Shown here in pieces: positions 5,296 to 5,923 of a DNA stretch of 5,923 nt. The notes under the pieces were generated by a model that was not told the origin of the DNA, searched no databases, and saw nothing but the letters and a program-made list of their open reading frames with translations. Numbering within the stretch: the stretch's first letter is position 1; each line of letters opens with the position of its first letter. This DNA is from Chloroflexota bacterium (GTDB lineage Bacteria; Chloroflexota; Limnocylindria; Limnocylindrales; CSP1-4), in contig JACQEH010000170.1 of the NCBI GenBank assembly GCA_016200675.1, positions 1-5,923 of the forward strand, read 5' to 3'. The position numbers and the translations under genes were made by a program.

Positions 5296-5322
5296 GGGGC
5301 CGGGCGTCGAGTCCGCGAGGCG

Positions 5323-5922
5323 TCAGGGCAGATGCTGGGCGAGGTCGGCGAGGGTGATGTCCTCGGTCGGGTCAAGCGTGATCACCCGCCCCCCCGCGTC
5401 CACCGGGAAGAGCGTGGCGATGGTCGTCGAAACTCCTGTGCCGAAGTCGAATGATCCTGTCAGCGCGACGGCCTTGCCGCCGACGATGGGAGGAGGCACC
5501 AGATCGCTCGCGGAGCTACCCGTCTCGTCGGCACCGAGCTTTCCACCCGCGAGCCAGTAGACGTCCGTCGGCCCGGTCGCGGTCCAGTTGCCCCAGGCGA
5601 CTCGTTCGAGGCGCAGCCGATAGGCCCGCCCGATGAAGTAATCGGCGGTGCCGTTATCCCAACCCGCATGGAGGGCTCGATCGGCCGGACGGCTTCCATC
5701 CGGGGTGTTCCAGCGCAGCTGGCTGACGGACTCGACGGTCACGACGGCGATGCCCTCGTAGAATGGTACGTCCTCTCGGACGAATTGGGCCAGCGTCTGG
5801 TAGTTGACGCTCACGGCGCCGCCCACTCGGCTCTCGCCGTGCGGCCCGGCGGAGGCCAACGGTGCGGCGCTCGTGACCGCTGGCTGGCTCGGTGCGATGG
5901 TGGGACCGAGGCCGGCGATCCC
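5323..5922 (-). CDS. Probable exported protein of unknown function, C-terminal part (5' end outside window)
   Basis: The frame is open to the right edge and ends at TGA 5325-5323, giving 199 visible residues. The in-frame TTG at 5859 is probably not the start, since the open frame continues past it. The first visible residues (GIAGLGPTIAPSQPAVTSAAP) are Ala/Pro/Ser/Thr-rich, like a linker after a signal peptide or lipobox, which would lie outside the window. The rest looks beta-rich and globular: GIAVVTVESVSQLRWNTPDGSRP, then YRLRLERVAWGNW, DVYWLAGGKLG, VGGKAVALTG, ending VITLDPTEDITLADLAQHLP. There are no Cys residues and no transmembrane helix in the visible part. The order of a RWNTPDG-type motif, a '(V/L)xRV' strand and a 'GGxLG' turn recalls uncharacterised exported proteins of Chloroflexota and Actinobacteria; that is memory, not a search. 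Function unknown. Confidence 0.75.
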   Translation of the reverse strand, partial: GIAGLGPTIAPSQPAVTSAAPLASAGPHGESRVGGAVSVNYQTLAQFVREDVPFYEGIAVVTVESVSQLRWNTPDGSRPADRALHAGWDNGTADYFIGRAYRLRLERVAWGNWTATGPTDVYWLAGGKLGADETGSSASDLVPPPIVGGKAVALTGSFDFGTGVSTTIATLFPVDAGGRVITLDPTEDITLADLAQHLP

Positions 5923-5923
5923 G

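Larger units (their letters stand above)
4849..5322. other. Intergenic region upstream of xseA, rich in inverted repeats
   Basis: This stretch of about 470 bp separates the stop of the exported-protein gene from the xseA start; both genes are on the minus strand. Open frames cross it, but their products are low-complexity and match nothing I recognise. Perfect stems occur at 4888-4904, 5099-5133, 5133-5153, 5178-5195 and 5278-5295. I found no tRNA T-loop signature and no riboswitch I can name. It probably holds the end of one transcription unit and the leader and promoter of the next. Confidence 0.55.

Noticed and set aside
5175..5357. Plus-strand 60-aa ORF after GGGAGGAGGA
   Set aside because: The purine-rich run before ATG looks like a ribosome site. 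However, the product is low-complexity, turns Arg/Gly-rich, and runs antisense into the exported-protein gene.
1..5923. Mobile element, toxin-antitoxin pair, phage or defence cluster
   Set aside because: No transposase, integrase, terminal inverted repeats with target duplication, or paired small toxin genes were seen. The regulator fragment with a nuclease-like fold is the only item loosely suggestive of accessory DNA.

Overview
The window is very GC-rich bacterial chromosomal DNA with short intergenic spacing inside one cluster. The best guess is a Chloroflexota (Limnocylindria-like) or actinobacterial-type genome, probably from a metagenome assembly. That guess rests on base composition, the style of the proteins and remembered family resemblance. 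No rRNA, tRNA or other phylogenetic marker is present to confirm it.

Layout. (1) Positions 2-544, plus strand: the 3' part of a gene cut by the window edge. It looks like the C-terminal domain of a helix-turn-helix-type regulator family with a PD-(D/E)XK-nuclease-like core. (2) 545-950: a convergent intergenic region of about 400 bp. It holds a 16-bp tandem repeat starting 10 bp after the stop codon, and a second degenerate GC-rich repeat patch. (3) 951-4848, minus strand: a compact cluster read as xseA, a 47-aa membrane ORF, xseB, dxs. xseA and xseB encode the large and small subunits of exodeoxyribonuclease VII. dxs encodes 1-deoxy-D-xylulose-5-phosphate synthase, the first enzyme of the MEP isoprenoid pathway. 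The 47-aa ORF (GTG start, 3341-3484) overlaps the xseA stop by 4 bp and the xseB start by 17 bp, so the three upstream genes look translationally coupled. dxs follows xseB after a 112-bp gap with its own Shine-Dalgarno and possibly its own promoter. (4) 4849-5322: about 470 bp without a convincing gene but with several inverted repeats, including a stem-loop in the xseA leader. (5) 5323-5922, minus strand: the C-terminal 199 residues of a probably exported, uncharacterised beta-rich protein, cut by the right edge.

How they work together. The two ExoVII subunits form one nuclease that trims single-stranded DNA in repair. The xseB-dxs neighbourhood is a familiar bacterial arrangement (in E. coli, ispA sits between them; here it is missing). 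The most interesting item is the tiny transmembrane protein locked by overlaps between the two ExoVII subunit genes. I see no mobile element, CRISPR array, phage or defence island. Most of the window is housekeeping DNA, and no clearly new multi-gene system is visible.
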